Translations under genes and position numbers: made by a program
Part shown: positions 1 through 9,157 of the stretch, one piece after another
Layout of the letters: each line of letters begins with the position of its first letter
How positions within the stretch are numbered: position 1 is the first letter of the stretch
Source: Victivallales bacterium
GTDB taxonomy: Bacteria > Verrucomicrobiota > Lentisphaeria > Victivallales > UBA1829
DNA length: 64,000 nucleotides
NCBI GenBank assembly: GCA_016285345.1
Contig: JAEEQN010000001.1
Coordinates: 62,001-126,000 of the forward strand
Direction: 5' to 3'
Notes under the pieces: generated by a model
What the model saw: only the letters and a program-made list of their open reading frames with translations
Told to the model about the DNA's origin: nothing
Databases searched by the model: none

Positions 1-140
1 GCCTGACCCGCAACTTCCACGAAAACGGCATGATCGCGAGCGACTGTTTCTTCCGCGACGGCAAGCCGGAAGGCGAGGCGCGCGAGTACAGCGAACTCGG
101 CGTGCCGCTGAACGCGGCTCCGGCGAAGTCCGGCGATTGA
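1..140 (+). CDS. C-terminal end of a MORN/YwqK-like repeat protein (partial)
   Basis: The open frame enters from the left edge (codons in phase with position 3) and stops with TGA at 138-140, giving about 45 residues. The stretch FFRDGKPEGEAREYSELG has the spacing of MORN-like repeats as found in YwqK-type proteins (aromatic, D-G-K, G, Y, G). The gene starts outside the window, so domain content and localisation cannot be judged. It ends 50 bases before the M42 peptidase start and may share its transcript. Family call rests on one repeat only. Confidence 0.5.
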   Translation, partial: LTRNFHENGMIASDCFFRDGKPEGEAREYSELGVPLNAAPAKSGD

Positions 141-190
141 CCGCGCCCCGAAACCGACACATCAACCCCACTTTTTTTGGAGATAACATC

Positions 191-1264
191 ATGATCGACG
201 CAAAAGCGAAAAAGTTTCTCGAAGAACTCCTGATGACCTGCGGACCCTCCGGGTTCGAATTCGAACAGGCCAAAGTCTACCGCGACTACCTCAAGCCGTT
301 CGCGCACGACATCCGCACGGACGTCCTCGGCAACACCATCGCGCGCCTCAATCCCGACGCGAAATTCCAGTTCATGCTGTCCGGCCACTACGACGAGATC
401 GGATTCCAGGTCGTCAGCATCATGCCGCAGGGCCTGATCTCCTTCCGTTCCGTCGGCGGCATCGATCCGCTCACGCTCCCCGGCACCGGCGTCGAGATCC
501 TCACCGAAAAGGGCCACATCCCCGGCGTGATTGGCCGCAAGCCGATCCACCTGCAGACCCCGGACGAACGCAAGGCCGTCCCGAAGATCGAAGACCTCTG
601 GATCGACATCGGCGCGGAGGACAAGGAAGCCGCGGCGAAGCTCGTCCGGGTCGGCGATCCGGTCGCGTTCTCCCGTAATTTCGAGATGCTCAGCAAGACC
701 TGCGTCCACTCGAAGAGCCTCGACGACAAGATCGGCGCGTTCGTCATCGCCGAAGCCTTCCGCCAGCTCTCCAAACGCAAGATCAAGGTCGGCGTCGCGT
801 GCGTCGGCACCGTGCAGGAGGAACTCGGCCTCCGCGGCGCGATCACCGGTGCGTTCGGCGTGAACCCGGACGCCGCCATCGCGGTCGACGTCGGATTCGC
901 CACGGACGTCCCCGGCATCAAGCCCGAACTCCTCGGCGACATCAAGCTCGGCGCGGGCGCGGAACTCCAGCGCAACGCCGACAACAATCCGCCGCTCCTG
1001 AACCGCATCCTGAAGGCCGCCGCGAAGCATAAGATCCCGTACCAGATGACCACCGGCCACCGCGCCACGGGCGGCACCGATACCGCCGCCATCCAGATGA
1101 CGCGCGGCGGCGTGGCCACGGCGCTCATCAGCATCCCGAACCGCTACATGCACACCCCGGCCGAGATCTGCGACCTGCGCGACGTGGAGTCCGCGGTCGA
1201 CCTGATCGTGGAGACCATCGCCTCCCTCACCGGCAAAGAGACCTTCATCCCCGGCATCGACTGA
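191..1264 (+). CDS. M42 family metallopeptidase (glutamyl/deblocking aminopeptidase type)
   Basis: This 357-residue cytoplasmic enzyme should be a di-metal aminopeptidase of the M42 family (FrvX/YsdC/PepA-type), trimming N-terminal residues from peptides. Metal and catalytic residues are visible in order: H66 and D68 in SGHYDEIGF, D178 in SLDDKIGA, the EE pair at 210-211 in VQEELGLRG, D233 in DVGFATD, and H321 in RYMHTP. The frame is open further upstream, but ATG 191 is chosen because a GGAG lies eight bases before it and because M42 homology begins there. Length is normal for the family. holA follows after 5 bases, so the two are probably co-transcribed. Confidence 0.9.
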   Translation: MIDAKAKKFLEELLMTCGPSGFEFEQAKVYRDYLKPFAHDIRTDVLGNTIARLNPDAKFQFMLSGHYDEIGFQVVSIMPQGLISFRSVGGIDPLTLPGTGVEILTEKGHIPGVIGRKPIHLQTPDERKAVPKIEDLWIDIGAEDKEAAAKLVRVGDPVAFSRNFEMLSKTCVHSKSLDDKIGAFVIAEAFRQLSKRKIKVGVACVGTVQEELGLRGAITGAFGVNPDAAIAVDVGFATDVPGIKPELLGDIKLGAGAELQRNADNNPPLLNRILKAAAKHKIPYQMTTGHRATGGTDTAAIQMTRGGVATALISIPNRYMHTPAEICDLRDVESAVDLIVETIASLTGKETFIPGID

Positions 1265-1269
1265 CTCCC

Positions 1270-2400
1270 ATGGGCGCTTTCTACCTGATTTCCGGCAACG
1301 AGGACTACGCGGTCAAGGAGCGCGCCAACGAGATGATGCGCGCGCTCTGCGGCGACCCGCCGGACGACAACCCGTCGCTGGAGATCATCCGGGGCGACTC
1401 GGACAACGAGAAAGCGCCCCAGGTTTTGGACAAACTCCTGCTGTCGCTGGACTCCCCGGCGTTCTTCTCCAGCGAGAAGATCGTTTGGCTGAAGCATTTC
1501 CTGAAGTTCGACGAGGCGTTCTCCGAGCCCTCGACCAAGAAGAAACCGTCGCGGCTCGACCGTCTGGCGGCGTTCCTCCAGGATGGTATCCCCGCCGACA
1601 TCACGCTCGTGATCGACGGCCCCGGACTCGACCGCCGCAAGGCGTTCTACAAGGTTGCCTCAGCCGCCTGCGATGCCTCCGGCGGCAAGCTCGAATGGTT
1701 CGAGAAGGCCGACCCGAAGACCAAGGGCTTCGCGAAGATGCTCATCCGCCGGATCCAGTCCATCGTGATGGACCGCGGGAAGCGCATCGAGGACGCCGCC
1801 GCGTCGTTCCTCGCCGAGACCATCGGCGCCGACGAGGCGCGCCTGGGCACCGAGATCGAAAAGCTCCTGACCTACGCCGGAGACAAGCCGGTCGTGACGT
1901 TCGCCGACTGCCGCGAGGTATGCAGCCGCGCCACGGAAACGCTCGCCTGGGCGTTCTCGTCCGCGCTCGTGGAACGCAACTCCCGCAAGGCGCTGGAGCT
2001 GATCCCGAGCATCATGGAGCATCTGGAACAGGACAAGGGCGCGTCCAAGCCGGAGATCGTGCTGATCTACTCCGTCATGGGCGAATTCCGCAACCTCGCC
2101 TCCGTCAAATGCGAGGGCGTCAAGCTCGGCATCCCCGAGGACGCCTCCTCCGATTATTTCTACCGCATGAACGAGCGCTACAAGCAGTCGCCGCCGCCCG
2201 TCAAGTCCCCGCTTTTCTCCATGCACCCGTTCCGGGCGTACAAGGCGTGGGAGAACGCCCGGCGGTTCACCGACCGCGAACTCGTGCTGGCGTTCCGCGC
2301 GCTGGTCGACGCCAACCGCGCCATCGTGTCCTCCGCCGGAAACGCCCGCATCGCGCTGGAACTGCTGACCATCCGGATCGCGGAAGGGACTCTCGCATGA
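1270..2400 (+). CDS. holA: DNA polymerase III subunit delta
   Basis: Clamp-loader subunit of 376 residues, expected to open the beta clamp within the gamma/tau complex. The N-terminus (FYLISGNEDYAVKERANEMM) matches the HolA pattern of a short strand, the G-x-E/D degenerate P-loop region and a helix. An AAA-like middle and an all-helical collar domain (IAEGTLA end) follow. Length agrees with HolA proteins. It starts 5 bases after the M42 peptidase and overlaps the HAD gene by 4 bases (ATGA), indicating translational coupling. Identification is by overall pattern rather than a catalytic motif, because delta has no ATPase activity. Confidence 0.85.
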   Translation: MGAFYLISGNEDYAVKERANEMMRALCGDPPDDNPSLEIIRGDSDNEKAPQVLDKLLLSLDSPAFFSSEKIVWLKHFLKFDEAFSEPSTKKKPSRLDRLAAFLQDGIPADITLVIDGPGLDRRKAFYKVASAACDASGGKLEWFEKADPKTKGFAKMLIRRIQSIVMDRGKRIEDAAASFLAETIGADEARLGTEIEKLLTYAGDKPVVTFADCREVCSRATETLAWAFSSALVERNSRKALELIPSIMEHLEQDKGASKPEIVLIYSVMGEFRNLASVKCEGVKLGIPEDASSDYFYRMNERYKQSPPPVKSPLFSMHPFRAYKAWENARRFTDRELVLAFRALVDANRAIVSSAGNARIALELLTIRIAEGTLA

Positions 2401-3014
2401 GTACGGATACGGCAAAAAACATTTCCGCGCCCGTGATCGCGCTCGACATCGGAAACGTCAGCATGAAGCTGAATTTCGACGAGATGTACCGCCGGTTCGA
2501 CCTTGATCCGGGCGACAGCGAGAGCGTCGGACGGCTGTGGGAACACGGCGCGGCCCTGGAGACCGGGCGCATCGCGGTCCCGGAGTTTCTGGACCGGCTT
2601 GAAGACTTCACTGGGCACCGCCGTACCCGGGAGTATCTGCTCGATGCCTGGCGGTGCGGCGTCCGGGACCCGATGCCCGGCATGCTGGAGACGGTCCGCG
2701 CGCTTGCCGCAAAAGGGGCGCGGTTCTCGTACATGTCCGACATCTCCCCGATCCACCTCGACCAGGTCTTCAAATACTGCGAATTCGTGCACCTGGTCAC
2801 GGGCGGCATCTACAGTTTCGAGGCGGGCGCGTTCAAACTTCAGGGCAGCGTCATGTTCGACGCCTTCGAACGCCGCTACGGACGTCCGCTCGTGTTCTTC
2901 GACGACCGCGTCGAGATCATCGAACACGCCCGCGGACTCGGCTGGAACGCCGTCCGCTTCGAGTCGCCGGAACAGGTCCTGCGCGACGCCTCGGCGCTGC
3001 TGGACAATCTCTGA
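2397..3014 (+). CDS. HAD-superfamily hydrolase (YihX-like)
   Basis: A 205-residue haloacid-dehalogenase-fold phosphatase. Motif I is ALDIGNVS with D17; the second Asp of the usual DxD is Gly, as seen in YihX-type proteins that begin D-(I/L)-G-N-V. Motif II is S114 in SYMSDIS, motif III K147 in GAFKLQ, and motif IV the FFDDR pair D169-D170. Start ATG 2397 overlaps the holA stop. Substrate is probably a small phosphorylated metabolite, but nothing in the sequence fixes it. It converges with lnt, whose stop lies 9 bases downstream. Confidence 0.8.
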   Translation: MSTDTAKNISAPVIALDIGNVSMKLNFDEMYRRFDLDPGDSESVGRLWEHGAALETGRIAVPEFLDRLEDFTGHRRTREYLLDAWRCGVRDPMPGMLETVRALAAKGARFSYMSDISPIHLDQVFKYCEFVHLVTGGIYSFEAGAFKLQGSVMFDAFERRYGRPLVFFDDRVEIIEHARGLGWNAVRFESPEQVLRDASALLDNL

Positions 3015-3023
3015 TTTCCCTCG

Positions 3024-4892
3024 TTACTTTTCAGGGGTGTCGGATTTCTTGCGGAAGAGCCAGTTGTTCCGCAGGACCATCGCCATGCCGCCCGCGAAGA
3101 TTACCCACAGCACCAGCACGAACACGTTTCCGAAGCGCACGTAGAAGGTCGGCCTGTAATTTTTCGGCACCCTCACCGTCATGACCGCCGAGGCCGCTTT
3201 CTGTTCCCACGGCGTCAGCTCGGTGTCGCCCGTCACCGGGTCGATCCGCTTCGTCACGCTGTCCACGGTGCGTCCGAACTGGTCGATCAGCACGCTGTAG
3301 TTGGAGTTGCCGCAGCGGAGCATGGGCAGGCGCGTCTCGACCGTGCGCAGGACGGAGTTCGCGTAGTGCTGTTCCGGCTCCGTGCTGGTCGGGTACCACG
3401 CGTCGTTCGTGATGACCAGCAGGAAGTTCGCGCCGTTGCGGACCAGTTCGCGCGCGGCGTAGGCGAACACGTCTTCGTAGCAGATCATGATCCCGGCGCG
3501 CACGTCCTTCGTGAGGTCGACCGGACGGAACGCCTTTCCCGGTGTGAGGTTGCGGCCCATGCCGACCAGCCTGCCGATGGCGGGGAACCTGTCGTTCAGC
3601 GGGATGAACTCGCCGAACGGCACGATGTGGACCTTGTCGTAACGCCCCGCGGTGTCCGCGTCGTACTTGATGTTGCCGCCGGTCAGGGGGGATTCCTTCA
3701 GCAGAAGCGCCGAATTGAACATGTCGAACTCGGTGTTGCTGCGGATGTTGTCGTAGGAGAGCGTGCCGACCAGGAACGGCGTGCCGCTTTCGCGGATCAT
3801 GCGGCGCACGCGGGAACGGTACTCGGTGCAGATCGGCGCGCCGCCGTAGTAGGCGGTCGGGACGGCGGTCTCCGGCCAGACGATCAGCTGGAGCGTTGAC
3901 GGGGCGGGCTCCCCGACGGGGATGGAATCGAATTCGGCGGAAACGGCCTCCGCGGCCTTTTTGTCGGCGATCAGCGCCTCGGACAGACGCGAACACACGT
4001 CCAGCGCTTCCCGCGTGCTGTCCTCACCTCCGGCGCGCCGCTGCGACAGGTCCGGCTGCACCACGCCCACCTTGTATTCCGTCACGTTCTCCGGCGCATA
4101 GATTCGGTTGTATTTCTTCCATACGCCCATGCCGGAGACCGCGGCCGCCGCGACGATGGCGAGCGCCGCGTAGAGCGTGAAGGGACGGCGGTATTTCGCG
4201 CCGCGCGCGACCGCCAGCAGGTCCTTCGCCGTGAAGAAGAGCGCGATGTTGACGAGGATGACGAGGAAGCTCAGGCCGTAGATGCCCGTGTATTCGCAGA
4301 TCTGGATCAGGTTCAGGTTCTTCCACTGCGTCGCCGCCAGCAGGTTCCACGGGAATCCCGTGAAGATCCACGACCGGATCCATTCCAGGATCACCCACCA
4401 CGCCGCCAGCGTAAACATTGCCAGGATCTCGTCGCGCACCTGGGATCGGGGATATGCCGCGACCGCCGCCGCGCCGCGCACGCGCACCTCCGGCGGGACC
4501 AGCAGACTCCGGCACACGACCGGGATCAGCATCGCCCAGAACGCGATGAAGACGCCCAGCACCGCGCCGAAGACGAACGGGATCGCGATATTGATCTCAC
4601 GCAGGAAGAACGTGCTCGTGAGGCTCCAGAAATATCCCCACGTCATGCCGTAGGCGAACGCGCGGCGTTTCGACACGTCCGCGCAGAGCCACAGCAGCGG
4701 CGCGATGCACACCCATGCCGCGGGCTGGAAATTCACCCCGGGGAACGCCGTGGTCAGCGCCATGCCGGTCAGCGCCAGCACCAGCAGATCGCGCACGGTG
4801 CGCTTCCACGAGACGCGGAACGCCAGTTCCTCCGGCGTCGCCCTGTCGGCCCGGAAAGGGCGGAAATATATCGAAAAACGGCTTTCTTTCAT
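3024..4892 (-). CDS. lnt: Apolipoprotein N-acyltransferase
   Basis: Inner-membrane enzyme that N-acylates the lipidated cysteine of lipoproteins, the last step of lipoprotein maturation. It has 622 residues, longer than the roughly 510 of E. coli Lnt. Several transmembrane helices span residues 35-225, then a helix near 240-256, then the periplasmic carbon-nitrogen hydrolase domain. The catalytic triad is visible: E341 in VWPETAVP, K420 in RYDKVHIVPFGEF and C471 in IMICYEDVF. A C-terminal helix near 590-610 closes the protein. The gene is divergent from nadB across 120 bases. It fits the GH35 and DUF3574 lipoproteins encoded nearby. Confidence 0.93.
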   Translation of the reverse strand: MKESRFSIYFRPFRADRATPEELAFRVSWKRTVRDLLVLALTGMALTTAFPGVNFQPAAWVCIAPLLWLCADVSKRRAFAYGMTWGYFWSLTSTFFLREINIAIPFVFGAVLGVFIAFWAMLIPVVCRSLLVPPEVRVRGAAAVAAYPRSQVRDEILAMFTLAAWWVILEWIRSWIFTGFPWNLLAATQWKNLNLIQICEYTGIYGLSFLVILVNIALFFTAKDLLAVARGAKYRRPFTLYAALAIVAAAAVSGMGVWKKYNRIYAPENVTEYKVGVVQPDLSQRRAGGEDSTREALDVCSRLSEALIADKKAAEAVSAEFDSIPVGEPAPSTLQLIVWPETAVPTAYYGGAPICTEYRSRVRRMIRESGTPFLVGTLSYDNIRSNTEFDMFNSALLLKESPLTGGNIKYDADTAGRYDKVHIVPFGEFIPLNDRFPAIGRLVGMGRNLTPGKAFRPVDLTKDVRAGIMICYEDVFAYAARELVRNGANFLLVITNDAWYPTSTEPEQHYANSVLRTVETRLPMLRCGNSNYSVLIDQFGRTVDSVTKRIDPVTGDTELTPWEQKAASAVMTVRVPKNYRPTFYVRFGNVFVLVLWVIFAGGMAMVLRNNWLFRKKSDTPEK

Positions 4893-5012
4893 GAAAAATC
4901 GCCTTTTGTTTAAAGTTCGCGTGAAAAAGACTGGAAAAAAACAGGTTTACAATGTAATTTATATCGTGTTTATTGAAATTGAAAATCGCTTTTGTGATTT
5001 TGGACGAAAAAA

Positions 5013-6689
5013 ATGCAGACAGCCAAGGAATGTTATTTCGACCATCTGGTCATAGGAAGCGGTCTTGCGGGGCTTTCCACCGCCCTCATGCTCGCGGAAC
5101 ATCACGCCGGATCCATCGGCATCATCACGAAAAGCTCCATCGACGACTGCAACTCGAAGATGGCGCAGGGCGGCATCGCCTGCGTGACCGACGTCGGCGA
5201 CACCTTCGAGGAACACCTCGCCGACACGCTCGAGGCCGGGGCGCATCTGTGCAGCCCGCAGGCCGTCATGGACATCGTGCGGCGCGGCCCGGAGCGCATC
5301 AAGTGGCTCATCAACGACATCGGCACGCACTTCACCACGCGCGAGGAGATGGGCAAGGCCCCCGCCGAGGCCGGACACAGCGATTTCGACCTCGGACGCG
5401 AGGGCGGCCACCACAAGCGCCGCATCCTCCACGCCGGCGACATCACCGGCGAGGAGGTCGAACGTTCCCTCATCGCCGCCTGCCGCGCCAACCCGGACAT
5501 CCACGTGCTCGAATACCACGTGGCGATCGACCTCATCAGCACCTGGCACATGGGCTGGATGGGCGAAAACCGCTGCATCGGCGCGTACGCGCTGGACAGC
5601 CGCGAGAACGCCGTCGTCGCGATCACCGCCCTCTCCACCACGCTCGCCACAGGCGGCTGCGGCAAGGTCTACCTCTACACCAGCAACCCGGACGTCGCCT
5701 GCGGCGCGGGCGTCGCCATGGGCTACCGTGCGTTCGCCAGGATCGCGAACATGGAGTTCTACCAGTTCCACCCGACCATCCTGTTCCACCCGAAAGTGCG
5801 GTCGTTCCTCATCAGCGAGGCGCTCCGGGGCGAGGGCGGCGTGCTGAAAATCTCCCGCGACGGCGGCGAGCCGGTCGAGTTCATGCAGGACTACCACCCG
5901 ATGAAGAGCCTGGCGCCGCGCGACGTCGTGGCGCGCGCCATCGACAACGAACTGAAACGGTCCGGCCAGACCTGCGCCTGGCTCGACATGCGGCATCACG
6001 ACCGCGAGTTCCTGCAGCGCCGCTTCCCGAACATCTTCGCGAAGTGCCTGGAAGCCGACGTCGACATGTCGCGCGACCTCATCCCCGTGGTCCCGGCGGC
6101 GCATTTCAGCTGCGGCGGCGTGAAGACGGACGTGAACGGCTACACGGGCATCCCCGGGCTGTACGCGGTCGGCGAGACCGCCTGCACCGGCCTCCACGGC
6201 GCGAACCGCCTCGCCAGCAACAGCCTCCTTGAGGCGCTCGTGGTCCCCGCGAACGCCGCCGAGCACATCATGGCGAACCTCGACGACCTCCGCAAGGGCC
6301 TCGACAACCACAAGGCCCCGCCGTGGTCCAGCGGCGACGCCACGAGCTCCGACGAACAGGTCGTGATCACCCACAACTGGGAGGAGATCCGCAGGTTCAT
6401 GTGGGACTACGTCGGCATCTACCGTACGAACAAGCGCCTCGAACGCGCCAAGAGCCGCATCGTGAACATCCGCCGCGAGATCGACAAGTACTACTGGGAT
6501 TTCCACCTCACGAAGGACCTGATCGAACTCCGCAACCTCGCCACCGTCGCCGAGCTCATCATCGACTCCGCCATGAGCCGCAAGGAGAGCCGCGGCCTCC
6601 ACTTCAACGCCGACTACCCGGACCGCGACCCGTCGCTCGACGGCGTCGACACGATCCTCCAGAAACACTTCTCCCCGATCTCCTGTTAG
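5013..6689 (+). CDS. nadB: L-aspartate oxidase
   Basis: FAD enzyme converting L-aspartate to iminoaspartate, the first step of de novo NAD synthesis with NadA. The 558-residue protein opens with the FAD-binding motif VIGSGLAGLSTAL and has NadB-type blocks: SKMAQGGIA, GREGGHHKRRI, the active-site region EFYQFHPTIL, and AAHFSCGGVKTD followed by GLYAVGETACTGLHGANRLASNSLLE. The C-terminal helical domain resembles that of SdhA/FrdA relatives, but the GGH-rich loop and length favour NadB. It heads an operon with pcnB (8-base gap), the 8026 gene and the metallophosphoesterase. A candidate promoter lies in the 120-base gap (TTTACA...TTTATT). Confidence 0.92.
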   Translation: MQTAKECYFDHLVIGSGLAGLSTALMLAEHHAGSIGIITKSSIDDCNSKMAQGGIACVTDVGDTFEEHLADTLEAGAHLCSPQAVMDIVRRGPERIKWLINDIGTHFTTREEMGKAPAEAGHSDFDLGREGGHHKRRILHAGDITGEEVERSLIAACRANPDIHVLEYHVAIDLISTWHMGWMGENRCIGAYALDSRENAVVAITALSTTLATGGCGKVYLYTSNPDVACGAGVAMGYRAFARIANMEFYQFHPTILFHPKVRSFLISEALRGEGGVLKISRDGGEPVEFMQDYHPMKSLAPRDVVARAIDNELKRSGQTCAWLDMRHHDREFLQRRFPNIFAKCLEADVDMSRDLIPVVPAAHFSCGGVKTDVNGYTGIPGLYAVGETACTGLHGANRLASNSLLEALVVPANAAEHIMANLDDLRKGLDNHKAPPWSSGDATSSDEQVVITHNWEEIRRFMWDYVGIYRTNKRLERAKSRIVNIRREIDKYYWDFHLTKDLIELRNLATVAELIIDSAMSRKESRGLHFNADYPDRDPSLDGVDTILQKHFSPISC

Positions 6690-6697
6690 TTCCCCGT

Positions 6698-8029
6698 ATG
6701 CCCAAATCCCTGAAAAACAAAATCGACCCCTATATCATCGATGTCATCGGACGCCTGCGTTCCGCCGGATTCGAGACCTATCTCGTCGGCGGCGCGGTCC
6801 GCGACATCCTGCTCGACCGTACGCCGAAGGACTACGACGTCTCCACCGCCGCCACGCCCGAGGAGGTCCGACGCGTCTTCCGCGACCGCCACACGCTCAT
6901 CATCGGCAAGCGGTTCCGTCTGGTCCACCTCATCCGCGGACGCGACATCACCGAGATCAGCACGTTCCGCAAGCGCCCCGACCAGGAGGACCAGGCCGAC
7001 CGCCCGAAACGCTGCGAGAACGCCCCGGAAAACATGATCTTCCATGACAACGCGTTCGGCACCTCGCGCGACGACGCGTTCCGCCGCGATTTCACCGTGA
7101 ACGCCATCTTCTACGACCCGATCGACGACAAGTTGGTCGACCATACCGGACTCGGCGTGAGCGACCTCCGCGACGGCATCGTCCGCACCATCGGCGACCC
7201 GTCGCTTCGCTTCGAGGAGGACCCGGTCCGCGTGCTCCGCGCGATCAAACTGGTCGGCCAGTACGGGTTCACGATGGAGTCGGAGACGGGTAGGGCCGTG
7301 CGCGATTCGCTGGAGCTGATCCTCCACGCCTCTCCGTCGCGCCTCTCGCTCGAACTCGAAAAGATCCTCCGCAATTCCTACACGGACTCCATCCTGAAGG
7401 CGTTCCACGACTACGGGTTTCTGCGCTACTATCTGCCGGACCTCGACGCCGTCTTCGAAACGCCGGAGATGGACTACGCGCTCCAGCTTCTTGCGCTTCG
7501 CGGCGAACGCATCCGGTCCGGCATCTTCCGCGCCAGTCTCTCCACCGCGGTCGCCATGGTCGCGCTGCCGTTCGCCGAGACCGAGATCGGGCAGGCCGGA
7601 CGCGGCGGCCTCTGGGACTACTACCTGGGCGTCGAAAGCGACCTCCGGCACATCATCCTGCGGCTGTTCCATCCGCTCGTCCTGACCCATCGCACCACGT
7701 CCGACGCCGTGAACAACCTCCTCATGCAGCTCCGGTTCAAAACGCACCGGCGTCTGCATTCCTGCGCCGACCGCAAGGGCTATCCCGGCGCGCGCGAATT
7801 CGCCATCATCCAGAACATCGTCGCCTGGCACATCCCCGATTTCGAGGACAGCTGCCCGCTCCCGGTCCGTTCCTCCGGCGCGACGAACATAAAACGCCGC
7901 CGCGGGCATCGCGGAGGGCGTCGCGGCGGAAACGGCAATCCGGACCAGGCGCAGACCGTGCACGCCGCCGCGCAGGCGGCGGAATCCGTTGAACCGGCAA
8001 CCGAATCAGAAAGGGATTTCAACGCATGA
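6698..8029 (+). CDS. pcnB: Polynucleotide adenylyltransferase (poly(A) polymerase)
   Basis: Class II nucleotidyltransferase of 443 residues. The head domain has LVGGAVRDILLDRTPKDYDV with GG 31-32 and the metal-binding pair D45 and D47. IIGKRFRLVHL and ITEISTFRK match the signature separating poly(A) polymerase from CCA-adding enzymes, and RRDFTVNAIFYDP and LRAIKLVGQYGF are also present. The C-terminus is basic and Gly/Arg-rich (KRRRGHRGGRRGG), as in PcnB, and likely contacts RNA. The frame is open upstream, but the PcnB start is ATG 6698, 8 bases after nadB. It overlaps the next gene by 4 bases. A CCA-adding role cannot be excluded. Confidence 0.85.
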   Translation: MPKSLKNKIDPYIIDVIGRLRSAGFETYLVGGAVRDILLDRTPKDYDVSTAATPEEVRRVFRDRHTLIIGKRFRLVHLIRGRDITEISTFRKRPDQEDQADRPKRCENAPENMIFHDNAFGTSRDDAFRRDFTVNAIFYDPIDDKLVDHTGLGVSDLRDGIVRTIGDPSLRFEEDPVRVLRAIKLVGQYGFTMESETGRAVRDSLELILHASPSRLSLELEKILRNSYTDSILKAFHDYGFLRYYLPDLDAVFETPEMDYALQLLALRGERIRSGIFRASLSTAVAMVALPFAETEIGQAGRGGLWDYYLGVESDLRHIILRLFHPLVLTHRTTSDAVNNLLMQLRFKTHRRLHSCADRKGYPGAREFAIIQNIVAWHIPDFEDSCPLPVRSSGATNIKRRRGHRGGRRGGNGNPDQAQTVHAAAQAAESVEPATESERDFNA

Positions 8030-9150
8030 AACACGCATTCTTCACAGCCGTGCTCGCCGGGCTTCTGCTGGCGTCCGCATCTGGCCTTTACGCCGCGGAA
8101 GTCGGCGGCATCGTGACTCCGGCAAAAGACCTCGGCAAGCTCTCCCTCGTGACCGGGACCGTCCCGAAAACCGCGGCCCCGCTTCAGGTGTTCCTGTTCT
8201 TCGACCCCGCGCTGCCCGGCGCGAAAGACGTCCTACGCATGGTCGATTCCATCTACGAGCAGTCGCTCGAAAACAAGGACAAACCCGCCTCGTTCTACGC
8301 GATTTCCCGTTCCAGCAAGACGCGCACCGCCGCGCTGGAGCTTTCGAAGTTCCGCATGCCCGTCTACGGCGACGACCACGGCGACGTCTACCCGGAATTC
8401 GCCGGAACCGAGGTCGTTATCCCGTTCGTCATCGTGGCGGACGACGGCAAGATCGTGTGGAAGGGCGTCCCGCAGGAACTCGAAAACGTGATCAGGGACC
8501 TCCAGTCCGGCAAGTTCAGTTTCGATTCCCAGCTGAAGCTCGAGGTCATGCACAAGGACCTCCAGAACGCGATCCAGACCGGGCTGTCCTCCGTCATCAT
8601 CTCCACCGCCGACAAGATCCTCGTGCTGCGTCCCGACGACCAGATCGCGATCCAGGCGAAGCTGTTCGTCTACGAGAGCACGGGCCGCGTCCGCGAGAAC
8701 AACGCCGCCGTGCAGGCCATCGCCGCGAAGGTGAAGGACAACGCGGACGTGCGTCTGCTCCTGCTCGGCTACTACGAACGCACCGGCGAGATGGAAAAGT
8801 TCTCCGCCGAACTCAAATCCGCGTTCAGGGATTTCGCCGCGTCCCCGACCGCGTTGTCCCGCCTGCTCGCCTATTCCTTCGAACAGGCTCCGTTCGGCTG
8901 GCTCCCCGTGCAGGACGTCGTGTCCGCCGCCGCCGCCGTGAAGAAAGCCTACGCGGGCACGGGCGGTACCACCGAGGCGTTCTCCTGCGAGTTTTCCGCG
9001 CGCGCCGCCTACCTCGCGCTGGACATCGACGCGGCCATCGCCGACCAGACGCGCGCCGTGTCGCTCTTCAACGGGACCGAGTTCCTCCCCGAGGCGAAAC
9101 AGGCGCTTGCTTTCTACCGGAGCGTGAAGGCGCTGAAGGCGAATCCCTGA
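8026..9150 (+). CDS. Secreted thioredoxin-like protein without redox cysteines
   Basis: A 374-residue protein with a clear signal peptide (MKHAFFTAVLAGLLLASASG, cleavage near LYA-AE), so periplasmic. Residues about 40-150 have a thioredoxin-like pattern: APLQVFLFFDPALP in place of the usual thiol strand, then VIPFVIVADDGKIVWKGVP, which resembles the cis-Pro strand of AhpC/TlpA proteins. The CxxC motif is absent (FDPALPGAKD), so disulfide chemistry is unlikely. The remaining 200 residues look helical and may form TPR-like repeats. It overlaps pcnB by 4 bases. I do not recognise a named family, and function is unknown. Confidence 0.6.
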   Translation: MKHAFFTAVLAGLLLASASGLYAAEVGGIVTPAKDLGKLSLVTGTVPKTAAPLQVFLFFDPALPGAKDVLRMVDSIYEQSLENKDKPASFYAISRSSKTRTAALELSKFRMPVYGDDHGDVYPEFAGTEVVIPFVIVADDGKIVWKGVPQELENVIRDLQSGKFSFDSQLKLEVMHKDLQNAIQTGLSSVIISTADKILVLRPDDQIAIQAKLFVYESTGRVRENNAAVQAIAAKVKDNADVRLLLLGYYERTGEMEKFSAELKSAFRDFAASPTALSRLLAYSFEQAPFGWLPVQDVVSAAAAVKKAYAGTGGTTEAFSCEFSARAAYLALDIDAAIADQTRAVSLFNGTEFLPEAKQALAFYRSVKALKANP

Positions 9151-9157
9151 CCGCCGT

